DNA from: TMED108 sp964386795 | Lineage (GTDB): Bacteria; Fidelibacterota; Marinisomatia; Marinisomatales; TCS55 | Assembly: GCA_964386795.1 (NCBI GenBank) | Contig: CAYLUE010000001.1 | Coordinates: 6,979 to 70,978, forward strand | DNA: 64,000 bases | Direction: 5' to 3' | Shown: piece by piece, positions 17,597 to 27,661 of the stretch | Layout: the number at the start of each line of letters is the position of its first letter | How positions within the stretch are numbered: the first letter of the stretch is position 1 | The notes under the pieces: model-generated | Seen by the model: only the letters and a program-made list of their open reading frames with translations | Databases searched by the model: none | Told to the model about the DNA's origin: nothing | Translations under genes and position numbers: made by a program

Positions 17597-18949
17597 TTAT
17601 AATTCACTCTCAATAAGATTGAGCCCATCTCGAATGGCTTTACCAAGGTCAATCTTGCTTGGGCAGGCAAAACTGCAAAGAGCAAAATCTTCTTCATCGC
17701 ATTCAAAAATACCTAACTGCTCCATTTCCTCAATATCCTCAACAAGAATAGCGCGATAAAGAGGGTTGGGTAAAATATCCATAGGAAGAACATCTTCCCA
17801 TGAGTCAATTGGCACCATATATCTCTCGCTACCATTTTTTAGAGTATTAAAATTGTATCCTCCGGTCAACGACCCAAAAAACGCATTGGTTAAGCTATAG
17901 CGTGAAGAAGCTGTGCCGGGTCGAAGCATACCCATAAATTCACGCTCACCTCCTTCTTGAATTACTGAAATACTAGAATCGAAGAAACCTAAAAAGTCAT
18001 CTATGTCTATTTTATTACCAGTTAATACATCTCCAGATATGATCCGATTTTCTCCTTCTTTTAGTCTTTCGTCTAATAAAGGTTTTATCTCGACTCCAAG
18101 TCTTGATTTTATATGGGTTGGTTGGTTGACACTTGGTCCGCCAATTGTAATAAATAATGTAGTATCTAGTTCACCGGTTAGAAAAAAACTTCCAATTCTA
18201 ACTACATCTTGAGCGCTCACGATCCACACATGATCATTGGGGCCTATAGGTGAAATATGATGAATTTGAACGCCAACATTTCCGGCGGGATGCGGACCTG
18301 ATACCGTATGACTAATAACACTTTCAAGATCTAATAACGTATCGGAAACTGTATTCTCATTATAGGAAAGATGAACATCTCCAGTTGTTAACTTATCAAG
18401 GATCTTTACTCCAGCTTGAAAATGGGCACGGCGTCCCCTAAGCGCTAAATCAAGATTAACTGATAGGGGAGCAGTATTCCATCCTGAAATAAAAATGTCA
18501 CGAGGCGATGATTTTGGATCGGCAATATTATTGAACGGTCTTTGGCGAATAAATGAAAACATGGAAGCATCAACCAGGGTAGATTTAACTGATTCAGGGC
18601 TTAACGAATCTATTTCATCTAATTTGTAAGAATTACCTGTTTCTACTTCTTCTTTTTCAGATAGTTCAATGACAATTTTTTCAATTCGCCTTCTTTCACC
18701 ATATTCAATATTTTTTACCTTACCTCCTCCGGGCGAAGGGAAGGAAATTTGATCATTAGATTTACATTTAAAAAGTGGTGAGCCGATTTTTACTGAATCA
18801 CCTTCTTTGACGAGAAGCTTAGGTTTTATCCCTTTGAACTGATAAGGTTTAAGCGCTACTAGATTTGGTGATTTAATTTTGACTGCAATATTTTCAGGTT
18901 GTCCTGAGATTTGAATATTGTGACCTTTTCTAATGCTTATATCAGCCAA
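17597..18949 (-). CDS. nqrA: Na+-NQR subunit A
   Basis: NqrA is the large cytoplasmic, cofactor-poor subunit that helps form the quinone-reducing side. At 450 residues its length is normal. The N-terminus has the barrel-sandwich region with SFPSPGGGKVKNIEYGERRRI, followed by the HPAGNVGVQIHHI stretch that is characteristic of NqrA. The C-terminus has FECDEEDFALCSFACPSK, resembling a degenerate RnfC-type iron-sulfur region. It begins 20 bases after the nuoN stop with no visible terminator between, so it probably shares the nuo transcript. Confidence 0.95.
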   Translation of the reverse strand: MADISIRKGHNIQISGQPENIAVKIKSPNLVALKPYQFKGIKPKLLVKEGDSVKIGSPLFKCKSNDQISFPSPGGGKVKNIEYGERRRIEKIVIELSEKEEVETGNSYKLDEIDSLSPESVKSTLVDASMFSFIRQRPFNNIADPKSSPRDIFISGWNTAPLSVNLDLALRGRRAHFQAGVKILDKLTTGDVHLSYNENTVSDTLLDLESVISHTVSGPHPAGNVGVQIHHISPIGPNDHVWIVSAQDVVRIGSFFLTGELDTTLFITIGGPSVNQPTHIKSRLGVEIKPLLDERLKEGENRIISGDVLTGNKIDIDDFLGFFDSSISVIQEGGEREFMGMLRPGTASSRYSLTNAFFGSLTGGYNFNTLKNGSERYMVPIDSWEDVLPMDILPNPLYRAILVEDIEEMEQLGIFECDEEDFALCSFACPSKIDLGKAIRDGLNLIESEL

Positions 18950-18969
18950 TTTTACCCCTCATCATTTTA

Positions 18970-20460
18970 TTACATACCATGAAATAAAATGGTAGATCGT
19001 GATATCCATTCAGCAACCGGGCTAAAATACCACCCAAAAATGAAACTCGGGATAGCTAAAACCAGAAGGAGAGCTACAGTAAGCTTAGATGAAGGATTGA
19101 TAATTTCATCGCTTCGCTCTCCAGAAAGATACATATGCCTAACGACCCTAATATAGTAATAGAGCGAAATAACACTATTAATCACACCCACAAAGGCTAA
19201 CCAATAAAATTTAGATCCTGCTTCAATTACGGCTGCAAAAATATAAAATTTACCTATGAACCCTGCGGTTGGAGGAAGTCCAGTCAGCGCAACCATGAAT
19301 AAGGTCATAGTGATTCCAATAAATGGCATCTTCCAGCCTAACCCATCAAAGTGACTAAACTCCTCACCTCCTATTTGATCATTAACATATATCACGACTA
19401 AGAAGGCGCCAAGATTCATAAATAAATACATGATCAAATACATCATAATACCTTCAATTGAAGAACTTGACATTAAAGGGAGCGCCATCATCATGTAGCC
19501 GGCATGCGCAATACTCGAATAAGCTAACATTCGTTTTACATTATTTTGCTGTATGGCTACAAGATTACCGAGCGTCATTGTAGCTGCAGATAGAATTGCA
19601 ATTAATTCTGGCCATGGTAGATTATTTATAGATAGCCAAGACTCCATCGTTCCTGTAGACATACTGCCAAATACTTGATTGAAAAAACGTATCATCAGTG
19701 CAAAGCCTGCAGCTTTTGGGGCTACAGAAAGATACGCTGTAATAGTTGTTGGAGAGCCTTCATAGACATCCGGGGTCCAAAAGTGAAAAGGAACCGCTGA
19801 GATTTTATACCCAAACCCTACTAATATAAAAACCGTTGCAAGAGTTAAGGCTAGATTTGATTCGGGGCCTAAGGTTGCAATCGCAGATTGCATCTCAAAG
19901 AAATTTGTTGAACCGGTAAGACCAAAAAGCAAACTCAAACCATAAAGCATAATTCCTGAAGAGAAAGCACCATAAATTACATACTTAAGTGAGGCTTCAT
20001 TGCTTGTCGATTTTCGCTTGAGATAACCAGCGAGAAAAAATGACATTATAGAAACAATCTCAATCGATAAGTACACCATCAGAATATCAATAGATGACAC
20101 CATCAAGAATAGACCAAATGTCATAATGGTCATAATGCTAAAATATTCCCCTAATCTATACTCTTTAAGCTCTCCAGAAATAAAACTAATTAATATGACA
20201 ATAGCAGTAGATAGTAGAATTAGTATTTTAAAGAATTGGGAAAAAGGATCCAGCGCAACGGTATCCATAAAGAGAGTGGTAGGTGTAGCATCCTGAAGTC
20301 GTATAGCAAAATAAGTAAGAAACAATCCCCCTAATGACCAATACGCAACCTTATAAGAATCTTTCTTTAGATAAATGAGATCTGCAATGATAGCTACAAG
20401 TATAGTAACGCTTAAAATAAGCTCAGGCCAAAAGAATGCTAGACTATTTAAATTATTCAT
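18970..20460 (-). CDS. nuoN: NADH-quinone oxidoreductase subunit N
   Basis: NuoN is one of three antiporter-like proton-pumping subunits in the membrane arm of complex I. The 496-residue protein has about 14 hydrophobic segments, including the conserved GFGYKISAVPFHFWTPDVYEG and SSIAHAGYMMM stretches that carry the lysine and histidine of the proton path. It is the last nuo gene of the array, 11 bases after nuoM. Only 20 bases then separate it from nqrA. Confidence 0.97.
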   Translation of the reverse strand: MNNLNSLAFFWPELILSVTILVAIIADLIYLKKDSYKVAYWSLGGLFLTYFAIRLQDATPTTLFMDTVALDPFSQFFKILILLSTAIVILISFISGELKEYRLGEYFSIMTIMTFGLFLMVSSIDILMVYLSIEIVSIMSFFLAGYLKRKSTSNEASLKYVIYGAFSSGIMLYGLSLLFGLTGSTNFFEMQSAIATLGPESNLALTLATVFILVGFGYKISAVPFHFWTPDVYEGSPTTITAYLSVAPKAAGFALMIRFFNQVFGSMSTGTMESWLSINNLPWPELIAILSAATMTLGNLVAIQQNNVKRMLAYSSIAHAGYMMMALPLMSSSSIEGIMMYLIMYLFMNLGAFLVVIYVNDQIGGEEFSHFDGLGWKMPFIGITMTLFMVALTGLPPTAGFIGKFYIFAAVIEAGSKFYWLAFVGVINSVISLYYYIRVVRHMYLSGERSDEIINPSSKLTVALLLVLAIPSFIFGWYFSPVAEWISRSTILFHGM

Positions 20461-20471
20461 CCCTTACCTAT

Positions 20472-22019
20472 TTACATTGCCACAGCAAGTCCGCCAAATG
20501 ATACCACTGAGTCAATTAATACGTTCAGAGTAGCAGCTATTAGATCTAAAAAAGGTCTAGGATACACACCCAAGACAAGAGTGATAACCGCAAGAGGGAT
20601 TAAAGTAAGCACTTCTCTTCTATTTATTTCAGGAATGTCATTGTATTTTTCATTTGCTGGTCCAAAAAACATTCTCTGAAAAGCCCATAGGAAATATGCA
20701 GCATTAAGAAGTATGCCCAAAGTTGAAATAATTACAATCGCTTTAAACACTGGAAAAGCTCCAATAAATATCATTGCCTCGCTTACAAATCCGCTAAAGC
20801 CAGGAAGACCAAGACCAGCAAAAAAGGCCACTGCTACAAAAGCAGTATAGATTGGCATTTGCGTTGCAAGGCCACCAAAACCTTCAATATCCCTGTGGTG
20901 TGCTCTGTCATATATAACACCTACTAGAATAAATAACATTGCAGAGATAGTTCCGTGGTTAAACATTTGAAAAACTGCTCCCCCTAATCCCGCTTGAGCA
21001 CTGATAAGATTACTTCCATTCATCTCAGAAGCTGCAATTACCGCTGCCATACCTAAAAGAGTATAGCCCATGTGATTCACTGAGGAGTATGCTACTAGCT
21101 TTTTTAAATCTTTTTGAGCCAGAGCACACATCGCACCCCAAATCACATTAATTAAACCCAATACCGCAAGTGCTCCAGCAAACCAAAATACACCATCTGG
21201 TAACATTGTATAATTGATTCTAAGCATTCCATAAACACCTAATTTCAATAATACACCAGCAAGAATAACCGAAATTGCTGTCGGTGCTTCGACGTGCGCT
21301 AAGGGCAGCCATGTATGAAAAGGAAAAACTGGAACTTTAATTGCAAAACCAATAAATAATAAAACCCAAATAACTTTGATAGCGCTCATGCCCCACCATA
21401 ACATTCCATTTAAGGCAACTGGTGCTCGTTCCATCAATAAGAGCATATCAAAAGTATTTCCACAAGTAAAGTATAGAGCCAAAATTGCAATCAGCATTAA
21501 AACGGAGCCCGATAAAGTGTAAATAAAAAATTTGATTGCTGCATATTCACGTTGCGGACCACCCCACATACCAATAAGGAAATACATTGGCAAGAGCATG
21601 ACTTCCCAAAAAATATAAAATAAGAAAAAATCTAATGCTAAAAAGACTCCCATTACCCCCGTATTTAATAGTAAAAAAAGTGCAAAATACCCTTTCACAG
21701 CATTAGTAATGTTCCAGCTAACAAAAATACCAATAAATCCAATCAGTGCCATTAGAAATACCATTGGTAAGCTTAATCCATCTACACCCAAAATATAGGT
21801 AATATTAAATGAAGGGATCCATTCTGCTCGCTCCATAAATTGTAGATTGCCATTACTTGCATCAAAAATCCTCCAAAGATAAATAGCAAGCATCAACTGA
21901 AGACCTGATACTAAAGCGGCAGTTTGTTTAATCAAATTCGATCTATCTCTAGGAATTAGGGTAATAATGCCCATACCTATGATAGGAAGCCAAATAATCC
22001 AACTGAGTAAATGATCCAT
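20472..22019 (-). CDS. nuoM: NADH-quinone oxidoreductase subunit M
   Basis: NuoM is an antiporter-like membrane-arm subunit of complex I. The 515 residues include FYIFWEVMLLPMYFLIGMWGG with the conserved glutamate on helix 5, AIKVPVFPFHTWLPLAHVEAPT with the channel lysine, and AYSSVNHMGY. Fourteen or so helices are expected. It is separated from nuoL by 21 bases and from nuoN by 11 bases, in canonical LMN order. Confidence 0.97.
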   Translation of the reverse strand: MDHLLSWIIWLPIIGMGIITLIPRDRSNLIKQTAALVSGLQLMLAIYLWRIFDASNGNLQFMERAEWIPSFNITYILGVDGLSLPMVFLMALIGFIGIFVSWNITNAVKGYFALFLLLNTGVMGVFLALDFFLFYIFWEVMLLPMYFLIGMWGGPQREYAAIKFFIYTLSGSVLMLIAILALYFTCGNTFDMLLLMERAPVALNGMLWWGMSAIKVIWVLLFIGFAIKVPVFPFHTWLPLAHVEAPTAISVILAGVLLKLGVYGMLRINYTMLPDGVFWFAGALAVLGLINVIWGAMCALAQKDLKKLVAYSSVNHMGYTLLGMAAVIAASEMNGSNLISAQAGLGGAVFQMFNHGTISAMLFILVGVIYDRAHHRDIEGFGGLATQMPIYTAFVAVAFFAGLGLPGFSGFVSEAMIFIGAFPVFKAIVIISTLGILLNAAYFLWAFQRMFFGPANEKYNDIPEINRREVLTLIPLAVITLVLGVYPRPFLDLIAATLNVLIDSVVSFGGLAVAM

Positions 22020-22040
22020 ATCTTTTCCTTTATAAAATCT

Positions 22041-24095
22041 CTAGGTTGCTTGAATAACCAAAATTATGATAACACCAATTAATGCAAAGAGCATGTAGTT
22101 TTGCAATCGACCTGTTTGCACCGTTTTTAAATTTTTCCCAGCACTATGCGCTGTCCGCCCAATACCATCAACCAATGTCTGATCAAGACCATCATAATCA
22201 AGCCGGCCTGTAATTTTTGATAAGATTTTTGTTATGTAACCAAACCCATTAATAAAATATTTATCATATAAATCCCAATCCACATAGGCAACAGCTTGAG
22301 ATAGCCTTAAAAATGGTTGATATAGAAACCGATTATAGTTTTCATCGAAATAATATTTATTTAAGGATAGTTTATACAGAAATCCAAATCTATTTGCCCA
22401 GTTTTCTGCTGATAATTTCTTTTTGAAATACATCATAAATGATAAGCCAATACCAAGAGCAGCTACGATTAGCGATAGGGCCATTGCGGTATAGTGTGCA
22501 TGATGAACACCATCGTAGATCTCTTTGGCTGTCGGATTTCCAGGAACAGCAGAGTTTGTGGCCTTAATCAACTTAGTAAACCAGCCATAATCTGAAAAAG
22601 GATTAAAATAGGGTAATGTGTAAAAAATAAAAACACTCAAAGCTGCTAAAATAATTAATGGGTAAGACATCACTTTTGGAGATTCATGAATTCCATCAAA
22701 CACTTTTGGCATTTTGGGCTCACCATAAAAAGTTAAAAATATTAATCTGAACATATAAAAGGCCGTAATCGCTGCAGCACCAAAACCAAATACAGCTAAA
22801 ATCCAATGCTGTGGGTGATGTTCAACATAAGATAACGTTCCAGCTAATATAGCATCTTTAGATAAAAACCCCGAAAAAAGTGGGACACCAGCAATCGCAA
22901 GCGTTGCTATTGTCATTGTAAGGCTTGTAATCGGCATCTTTGATTTAAAGCCACCCATATTTCTCATATCTTGAGGGTCAGTATCATGGTCATGTAATTC
23001 GTGTAGAGAATGGTGCATAGCATGAATAACTGAACCTGATCCATAAAATAAACATGCCTTAAACATTGCATGGGTTAGAAGGTGAAAAAATGCAGCAACA
23101 TAATTTCCTACGCCTACAGCTAAAATCATATAGCCTAATTGACTAACAGTGGAGTAAGCTAAGACTTTCTTTATGTCATTTTGAGTAATAGCAATTGTAG
23201 CAGCAAAAAATGCTGTAAAGCCACCAACGTAAGCAATCACTGTCAATGCCTCAACAGAAAATAATGGAAAAAGACGGACAGTAAGATAGACACCTGCAGC
23301 AACCATAGTAGCGGCATGCATTAAAGCTGAAACTGGGGTAGGTCCTTCCATCGCATCGGGAAGCCAAATATGCAAAGGAAACTGAGATGATTTACCAACG
23401 GCTCCCATAAATAAACCAAGACCAGCAAGTGTTAATAATGTACCAGAAATTAATCCGTTTGACACTCCTACAAAAAGTTGTTGAAAATTAAATGATCCAA
23501 TTGCAGTAAACATGATCATAATACCAATAAAGAAACCAATATCCCCAACCCGATTTGTTAGAAATGCTTTTTTACTTGCATCGGCAGCGGAGTGCTTTTC
23601 AAACCAATGACCAATCAAGAGGTATGAACTAACACCAACCAATTCCCAAAATATATATAATGACATTAAATTATTTGCCAGCACAATTCCATTCATTGAA
23701 AATGTAAATAGTCCAAGATATGCATAATATCGATTGTAGCGGATATCCCCTTTCATGTACTCAAGAGAAAAAATATGTGTCATACTGGAAATCAAAGAGA
23801 CTACTAAAAGCATTACAATGGTTATATTATCCACCCAAAACCCAAGGTCAATCTTAAATGCGCCGAGGTCAATCCATGAAAAATAAACCTCATGAGAAAA
23901 CTTATAATCCCAATTTGAAAGCATGCCAATAAAAAGAGAAAGGGCAAGCAATAAAGTTATAAGTATCGCGCCTACAGAGACCCAATCCCCTTGCCTTGGA
24001 AGTCGTTTACCAAAAAAAATGTTAATAATAAAAGCAATTAATGGCAAAAATAAAATAAGCAAGCAGGCATCGGTGATATAATTGCCAGTGATCAT
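22041..24095 (-). CDS. nuoL: NADH-quinone oxidoreductase subunit L
   Basis: NuoL is the distal antiporter-like subunit. Its C-terminal lateral helix runs along the membrane arm. The 684 residues show FWELVGVSSYLLIGHWFE, LPDAMEGPTPVSALMHAATMVAAGVY, and a long C-terminal extension that ends in a membrane helix (about 665-683). A histidine-rich loop HAMHHSLHELHDHD near residue 357 is normal for NuoL. The start overlaps the nuoK stop by 4 bases. Confidence 0.97.
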   Translation of the reverse strand: MITGNYITDACLLILFLPLIAFIINIFFGKRLPRQGDWVSVGAILITLLLALSLFIGMLSNWDYKFSHEVYFSWIDLGAFKIDLGFWVDNITIVMLLVVSLISSMTHIFSLEYMKGDIRYNRYYAYLGLFTFSMNGIVLANNLMSLYIFWELVGVSSYLLIGHWFEKHSAADASKKAFLTNRVGDIGFFIGIMIMFTAIGSFNFQQLFVGVSNGLISGTLLTLAGLGLFMGAVGKSSQFPLHIWLPDAMEGPTPVSALMHAATMVAAGVYLTVRLFPLFSVEALTVIAYVGGFTAFFAATIAITQNDIKKVLAYSTVSQLGYMILAVGVGNYVAAFFHLLTHAMFKACLFYGSGSVIHAMHHSLHELHDHDTDPQDMRNMGGFKSKMPITSLTMTIATLAIAGVPLFSGFLSKDAILAGTLSYVEHHPQHWILAVFGFGAAAITAFYMFRLIFLTFYGEPKMPKVFDGIHESPKVMSYPLIILAALSVFIFYTLPYFNPFSDYGWFTKLIKATNSAVPGNPTAKEIYDGVHHAHYTAMALSLIVAALGIGLSFMMYFKKKLSAENWANRFGFLYKLSLNKYYFDENYNRFLYQPFLRLSQAVAYVDWDLYDKYFINGFGYITKILSKITGRLDYDGLDQTLVDGIGRTAHSAGKNLKTVQTGRLQNYMLFALIGVIIILVIQAT

Positions 24096-24397
24096 TGCCT
24101 TAGCTCGCTTACATCATCAATATTGATTGTATTAAAATTATTAAAAATATTAATAATTATTGCTAGCGCGACAGCAGCTTCTGCTGCGGCCAGTACGATG
24201 ACAAATAGAGCATAAACATGTCCCGACATATTCATACCACCAAATCTAGCAAAAGCAAGAAAGTTTAGATTTGCAGCATTAAGGATTAATTCTACGCCCA
24301 TTAGAACCGCTACCCCATTTCTACGTGTAACAACACCAAATAAGCCTAATGAAAAAAGGATAGCACTAACCATTAGATAGTTACTTAAGCTATCCAT
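24092..24397 (-). CDS. nuoK: NADH-quinone oxidoreductase subunit K
   Basis: This 101-residue, three-helix subunit is related to MrpC. The two buried glutamates needed for proton pumping are visible as Glu36 in GVELILNAANLN and Glu73 in AAEAAVALAI. It overlaps its neighbours: the start shares a base with the nuoJ stop, and the stop overlaps nuoL by 4 bases. Length and sequence are canonical. Confidence 0.97.
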   Translation of the reverse strand: MDSLSNYLMVSAILFSLGLFGVVTRRNGVAVLMGVELILNAANLNFLAFARFGGMNMSGHVYALFVIVLAAAEAAVALAIIINIFNNFNTINIDDVSELRQ

Positions 24398-24885
24398 TAG
24401 TCATCCTTCCTTGATAGGGTTGTCGCACCAATCAATGCGCCAAGCAATAAGAAGGAAGCTGCTTCAAATGGCAAAAGATAATCTATCATTAACAGATTCC
24501 CGATTGCTCTTGTTGTATCCACCGGTTCGGTATTTGGTAGTTGGATCCAAGGGGTATTAAAGATCACATATCCTAAAACTCCAATAAATCCAATCACAAC
24601 AAAAACACCTGCCCTTTTTTGAACTGACGTATGACTTATATTAGCAGAAGATATTTTATTTGTAAGCATAATGCCAAAAATAATTAAGACCAATATACCG
24701 CCAACATAAACCACTACCTGCACTACCGCTAAGAAATCAGCCCATAAAAACACATATAACCCCGTTACGCCAATAAACGTAAATAGCAATGAGTACGCTG
24801 AATAGACCAAGCTTTTGCTTGAAACAACCATTAAGGCAGAGCTTATAGTTAGAGTAACGATAAACCAGAAGGTAAAATCAGCCAT
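24397..24885 (-). CDS. nuoJ: NADH-quinone oxidoreductase subunit J
   Basis: This is a 162-residue membrane subunit with five predicted helices. The third helix contains the conserved VVYVGGILVLIIFGIML stretch typical of NuoJ/ND6. The start shares its first base with the nuoI stop, and the stop overlaps nuoK by one base. It has no unusual features. Confidence 0.96.
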   Translation of the reverse strand: MADFTFWFIVTLTISSALMVVSSKSLVYSAYSLLFTFIGVTGLYVFLWADFLAVVQVVVYVGGILVLIIFGIMLTNKISSANISHTSVQKRAGVFVVIGFIGVLGYVIFNTPWIQLPNTEPVDTTRAIGNLLMIDYLLPFEAASFLLLGALIGATTLSRKDD

Positions 24886-25466
24886 CAGGCCTCAACCTTT
24901 TCATCTACCTTGGTTAGGCTGTCTTTTTGGTTCGGGGTTAATTTTTTTGCAAATTGGTAGATTAAATCTTTTCTATCCACTTCGGAAAACTCATAATCTA
25001 TAGGGTGTTTTGAACTATTTGGTCCGCCAACCATAAAAATACACTCCTCAGGACAAGGGTATGTGCACAAATTGCAGTAACAGCATTCTGACATGTCAAT
25101 TGTAAAACGACTTACCACAAATCCTTTCTTAGTTCCGTTTGAGGTAACACCAGTATGCTTTACCTTTGGAAGGTCTTCACCTCTATCTGACTTAATAGTT
25201 TCAATTTTAATACAATCTACCGGGCAAGCTCTTTCACATCTATAGCAACCAATGCAATCGTCAATATCAACGTGCAACCTAGAACGAATCACATTATAAT
25301 CTTCATGATTGAATCCAATATTTCTTTCAGGTCTCGGCCAGCGTTCTTCGGGATATTGAAGGGTAACATTATCTTTTCGAATATTGATCATATGTCGAAA
25401 AGTAATTTGCATCCCTGTCCATAATGTGTTTACGGTATCATAAATATTTGAAAAATATCTAGACAT
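24885..25466 (-). CDS. nuoI: NADH-quinone oxidoreductase subunit I, 2x[4Fe-4S]
   Basis: NuoI relays electrons from the peripheral arm toward NuoB. The 193 residues contain two complete CxxCxxCxxxCP motifs, at Cys71/74/77/81 and Cys128/131/134/138, which would bind clusters N6a and N6b. An amphipathic N-terminus precedes them. It starts 3 bases after the nuoH stop. Because nuoE, nuoF and nuoG are absent from the locus, NuoI would be the electron entry surface if those genes are also missing from the genome, as in ferredoxin-type complex I. Confidence 0.96.
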   Translation of the reverse strand: MSRYFSNIYDTVNTLWTGMQITFRHMINIRKDNVTLQYPEERWPRPERNIGFNHEDYNVIRSRLHVDIDDCIGCYRCERACPVDCIKIETIKSDRGEDLPKVKHTGVTSNGTKKGFVVSRFTIDMSECCYCNLCTYPCPEECIFMVGGPNSSKHPIDYEFSEVDRKDLIYQFAKKLTPNQKDSLTKVDEKVEA

Positions 25467-25469
25467 AAA

Positions 25470-26546
25470 TTATCCTATAATTAATTTCCATATACCAACT
25501 CCAAAAATATTCAACATCGCTATTGGAATAAATACCTTCCAACAGACATGCATTAATTGATCTACGCGCAACCTAGGAAAAGTCCATCTAAACCACATCA
25601 TAACAAAAATTAAGAAGATGATTTTTCCTGTAAACCAAAACAGTCCCCAAATAGGTGAGTTGAATAATCCCGGTATAGGGCTCTGCCAACCTCCAAGAAA
25701 ACCTGCAGCTGCAAGACCGCTAACAACAAACATGTTTGCGTATTCACTTAAAAAGAAGACTGCCCATCTAAAACCTGAGTATTCAGTCATCCAGCCGGCC
25801 ACTAATTCTGATTCCGCTTCAGGGATATCAAAAGGCGTGCGATTAGTTTCAGCAACCGCGCTAATGAAAAAGATAAAAAATGCTAAAAAACTAAAGGGGT
25901 TATTAAATATTATCCAGTTAGGAAGAATGCCCCAAACCGTTCCTGATTGAAATTCAATCAAGGATTGTAGATTCATGGTTCCCGACATCATGATTGGAAT
26001 AATTATGGATAGGCCAGCTGGAATCTCATAACTAATAATTTGTGCAGCGGATCTCATTGCTCCATACAATGACCATTTATTATTTGATGCCCATCCTGCC
26101 ATTACAATACCTATGACACCCACAGAGCCAACTGCAATTATATAAAAAACTCCAACATTGAAGTCCACTACCTGAATCACTGAACTAAATGGCAAGGCAG
26201 CTATACCTAAAAATGCGCCTATAAAAATTATAAAGGGAGCCATTTTAAAAAGCAATTTATCTGCGGAGGCGGGAATTGTATCTTCTTTAATAAGCAATTT
26301 AACAGCATCAGCAATTGTCTGAAGAATACCCCATTTGCCAGCATGCAAGCCAGGACCTTGACCCATTGGCCCTATACGATCCATCATAAAAGCAGAAACT
26401 TTTCGTTCAACATACACAGCAATGGTTGCGTTTAAAGCCATCAAGACAAAAAGTGGAATTCCGGCAATTGTTACCGCTAGTAAAAAGGTTATCACAGGAA
26501 TATTTATTAGACCTGAGAACCATTCAATAAGATAATCAACAGTCAT
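25470..26546 (-). CDS. nuoH: NADH-quinone oxidoreductase subunit H
   Basis: This 358-residue membrane subunit forms part of the quinone-binding chamber at the junction with the peripheral arm. Characteristic stretches are RKVSAFMMDRIGPMGQGPG, TIADAVKLLIKED, and the acidic quinone-site loop FDIPEAESELVAGWMTEYSG. Eight helices are expected. The start overlaps the nuoD stop by 4 bases. Confidence 0.97.
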   Translation of the reverse strand: MTVDYLIEWFSGLINIPVITFLLAVTIAGIPLFVLMALNATIAVYVERKVSAFMMDRIGPMGQGPGLHAGKWGILQTIADAVKLLIKEDTIPASADKLLFKMAPFIIFIGAFLGIAALPFSSVIQVVDFNVGVFYIIAVGSVGVIGIVMAGWASNNKWSLYGAMRSAAQIISYEIPAGLSIIIPIMMSGTMNLQSLIEFQSGTVWGILPNWIIFNNPFSFLAFFIFFISAVAETNRTPFDIPEAESELVAGWMTEYSGFRWAVFFLSEYANMFVVSGLAAAGFLGGWQSPIPGLFNSPIWGLFWFTGKIIFLIFVMMWFRWTFPRLRVDQLMHVCWKVFIPIAMLNIFGVGIWKLIIG

Positions 26547-27661
26547 CTATCAATTTCTCCTAGCACAATATCGAGACTCCCTAGAATAGCTAATACATCA
26601 GAAATCATCCACCCGCTTGAAACTTCATCTAAACATGATAGCGCTGTAAATGCAGGCGATCGCATTTTTACTCTAGTAGGTGAAGGTTTTCCATCGCTAA
26701 CTATATAATAACCCAAATCACCTCTAGGGCTTTCAGTCCTTCTATAGACTGATCCAACAGGAGGTCGAATCTTTTTTGGCATCGTTTCGAATACATCTCC
26801 TTGAGGTATATCTTTTAAAGCTTGTCTAATAATTTTTACACTTTCAGTTACTTCAAGCATTCTAACCCAGTATCGATCAAAGCAATCACCTAATGTTCCA
26901 AATTTGCCTGTTCCAGTTGGAACATCAAATTCAAATCGATCATAAATCGAATATGGCTCATCCTTTCTTACGTCCCACTTTACACCCGACCCTCTTAGAT
27001 TTGGACCGGATACTCCATAGCTAATAGCAACATCTGCGGGAATAACACCAACATCCGCAGTACGTTCGATGAAGATTTTATTATATGTAAGCAAGTTGTT
27101 GTATTCATCTATTTGTGGTTCAAAATAATCTAGAAATTCGATACAAATTTTTTCAAAATCTTTGGGAAGGTCATGAGAAACGCCGCCAATCCACATGTAG
27201 TTATAAAGGAGACGAGCGCCACATGTATATTCAAACATATCTAATATACGCTCTCGATCTCTAAGCATATACAAAAAAGGAGTGAATGCTCCAATATCTA
27301 GGCCATACACTCCAAGCGCAAGAAGATGGCTCGCAATTCGATTTAGCTCAGCCATAATTACTCTTATGTATTGCACTCTTTCACAAGCTTCAATCCCCAT
27401 TAATTCTTCCATGGCAACAACATATCCAAAATTGCTATTCATTGAAGCTAAATAATCACATCTATCTGTAAAGGGTATAACCTGTTCATAGGTTACATTT
27501 TCAGCATGTTTCTCAAAACAGCGGTGTAGATAACCTAAATGGGGAGTAATTTTTGAAACAATTTCCCCATCGGTAGTTACTTCAAGCCTTAAGACTCCAT
27601 GTGTACTAGGATGCTGTGGTCCAATATTGAGGACCATTTGATCGCCCTGTACTACTCCCAT
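26543..27661 (-). CDS. nuoD: NADH-quinone oxidoreductase subunit D
   Basis: NuoD (49-kDa type) forms the quinone pocket with NuoB. The 372-residue protein has the quinone-site motif NIGPQHPSTHGVLRL near the N-terminus and the family end ILGSLDIVLGEIDR. It is a separate gene and not the NuoCD fusion seen in E. coli. The chosen start overlaps nuoC by 10 bases; a second Met eight residues later (27637) is possible and would leave the active-site motif intact. Confidence 0.97.
   Translation of the reverse strand: MGVVQGDQMVLNIGPQHPSTHGVLRLEVTTDGEIVSKITPHLGYLHRCFEKHAENVTYEQVIPFTDRCDYLASMNSNFGYVVAMEELMGIEACERVQYIRVIMAELNRIASHLLALGVYGLDIGAFTPFLYMLRDRERILDMFEYTCGARLLYNYMWIGGVSHDLPKDFEKICIEFLDYFEPQIDEYNNLLTYNKIFIERTADVGVIPADVAISYGVSGPNLRGSGVKWDVRKDEPYSIYDRFEFDVPTGTGKFGTLGDCFDRYWVRMLEVTESVKIIRQALKDIPQGDVFETMPKKIRPPVGSVYRRTESPRGDLGYYIVSDGKPSPTRVKMRSPAFTALSCLDEVSSGWMISDVLAILGSLDIVLGEIDR

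Noticed and set aside
25618..25950. Plus-strand ORF of 110 codons inside nuoH
   Set aside because: It is a shadow of the conserved nuoH coding sequence.
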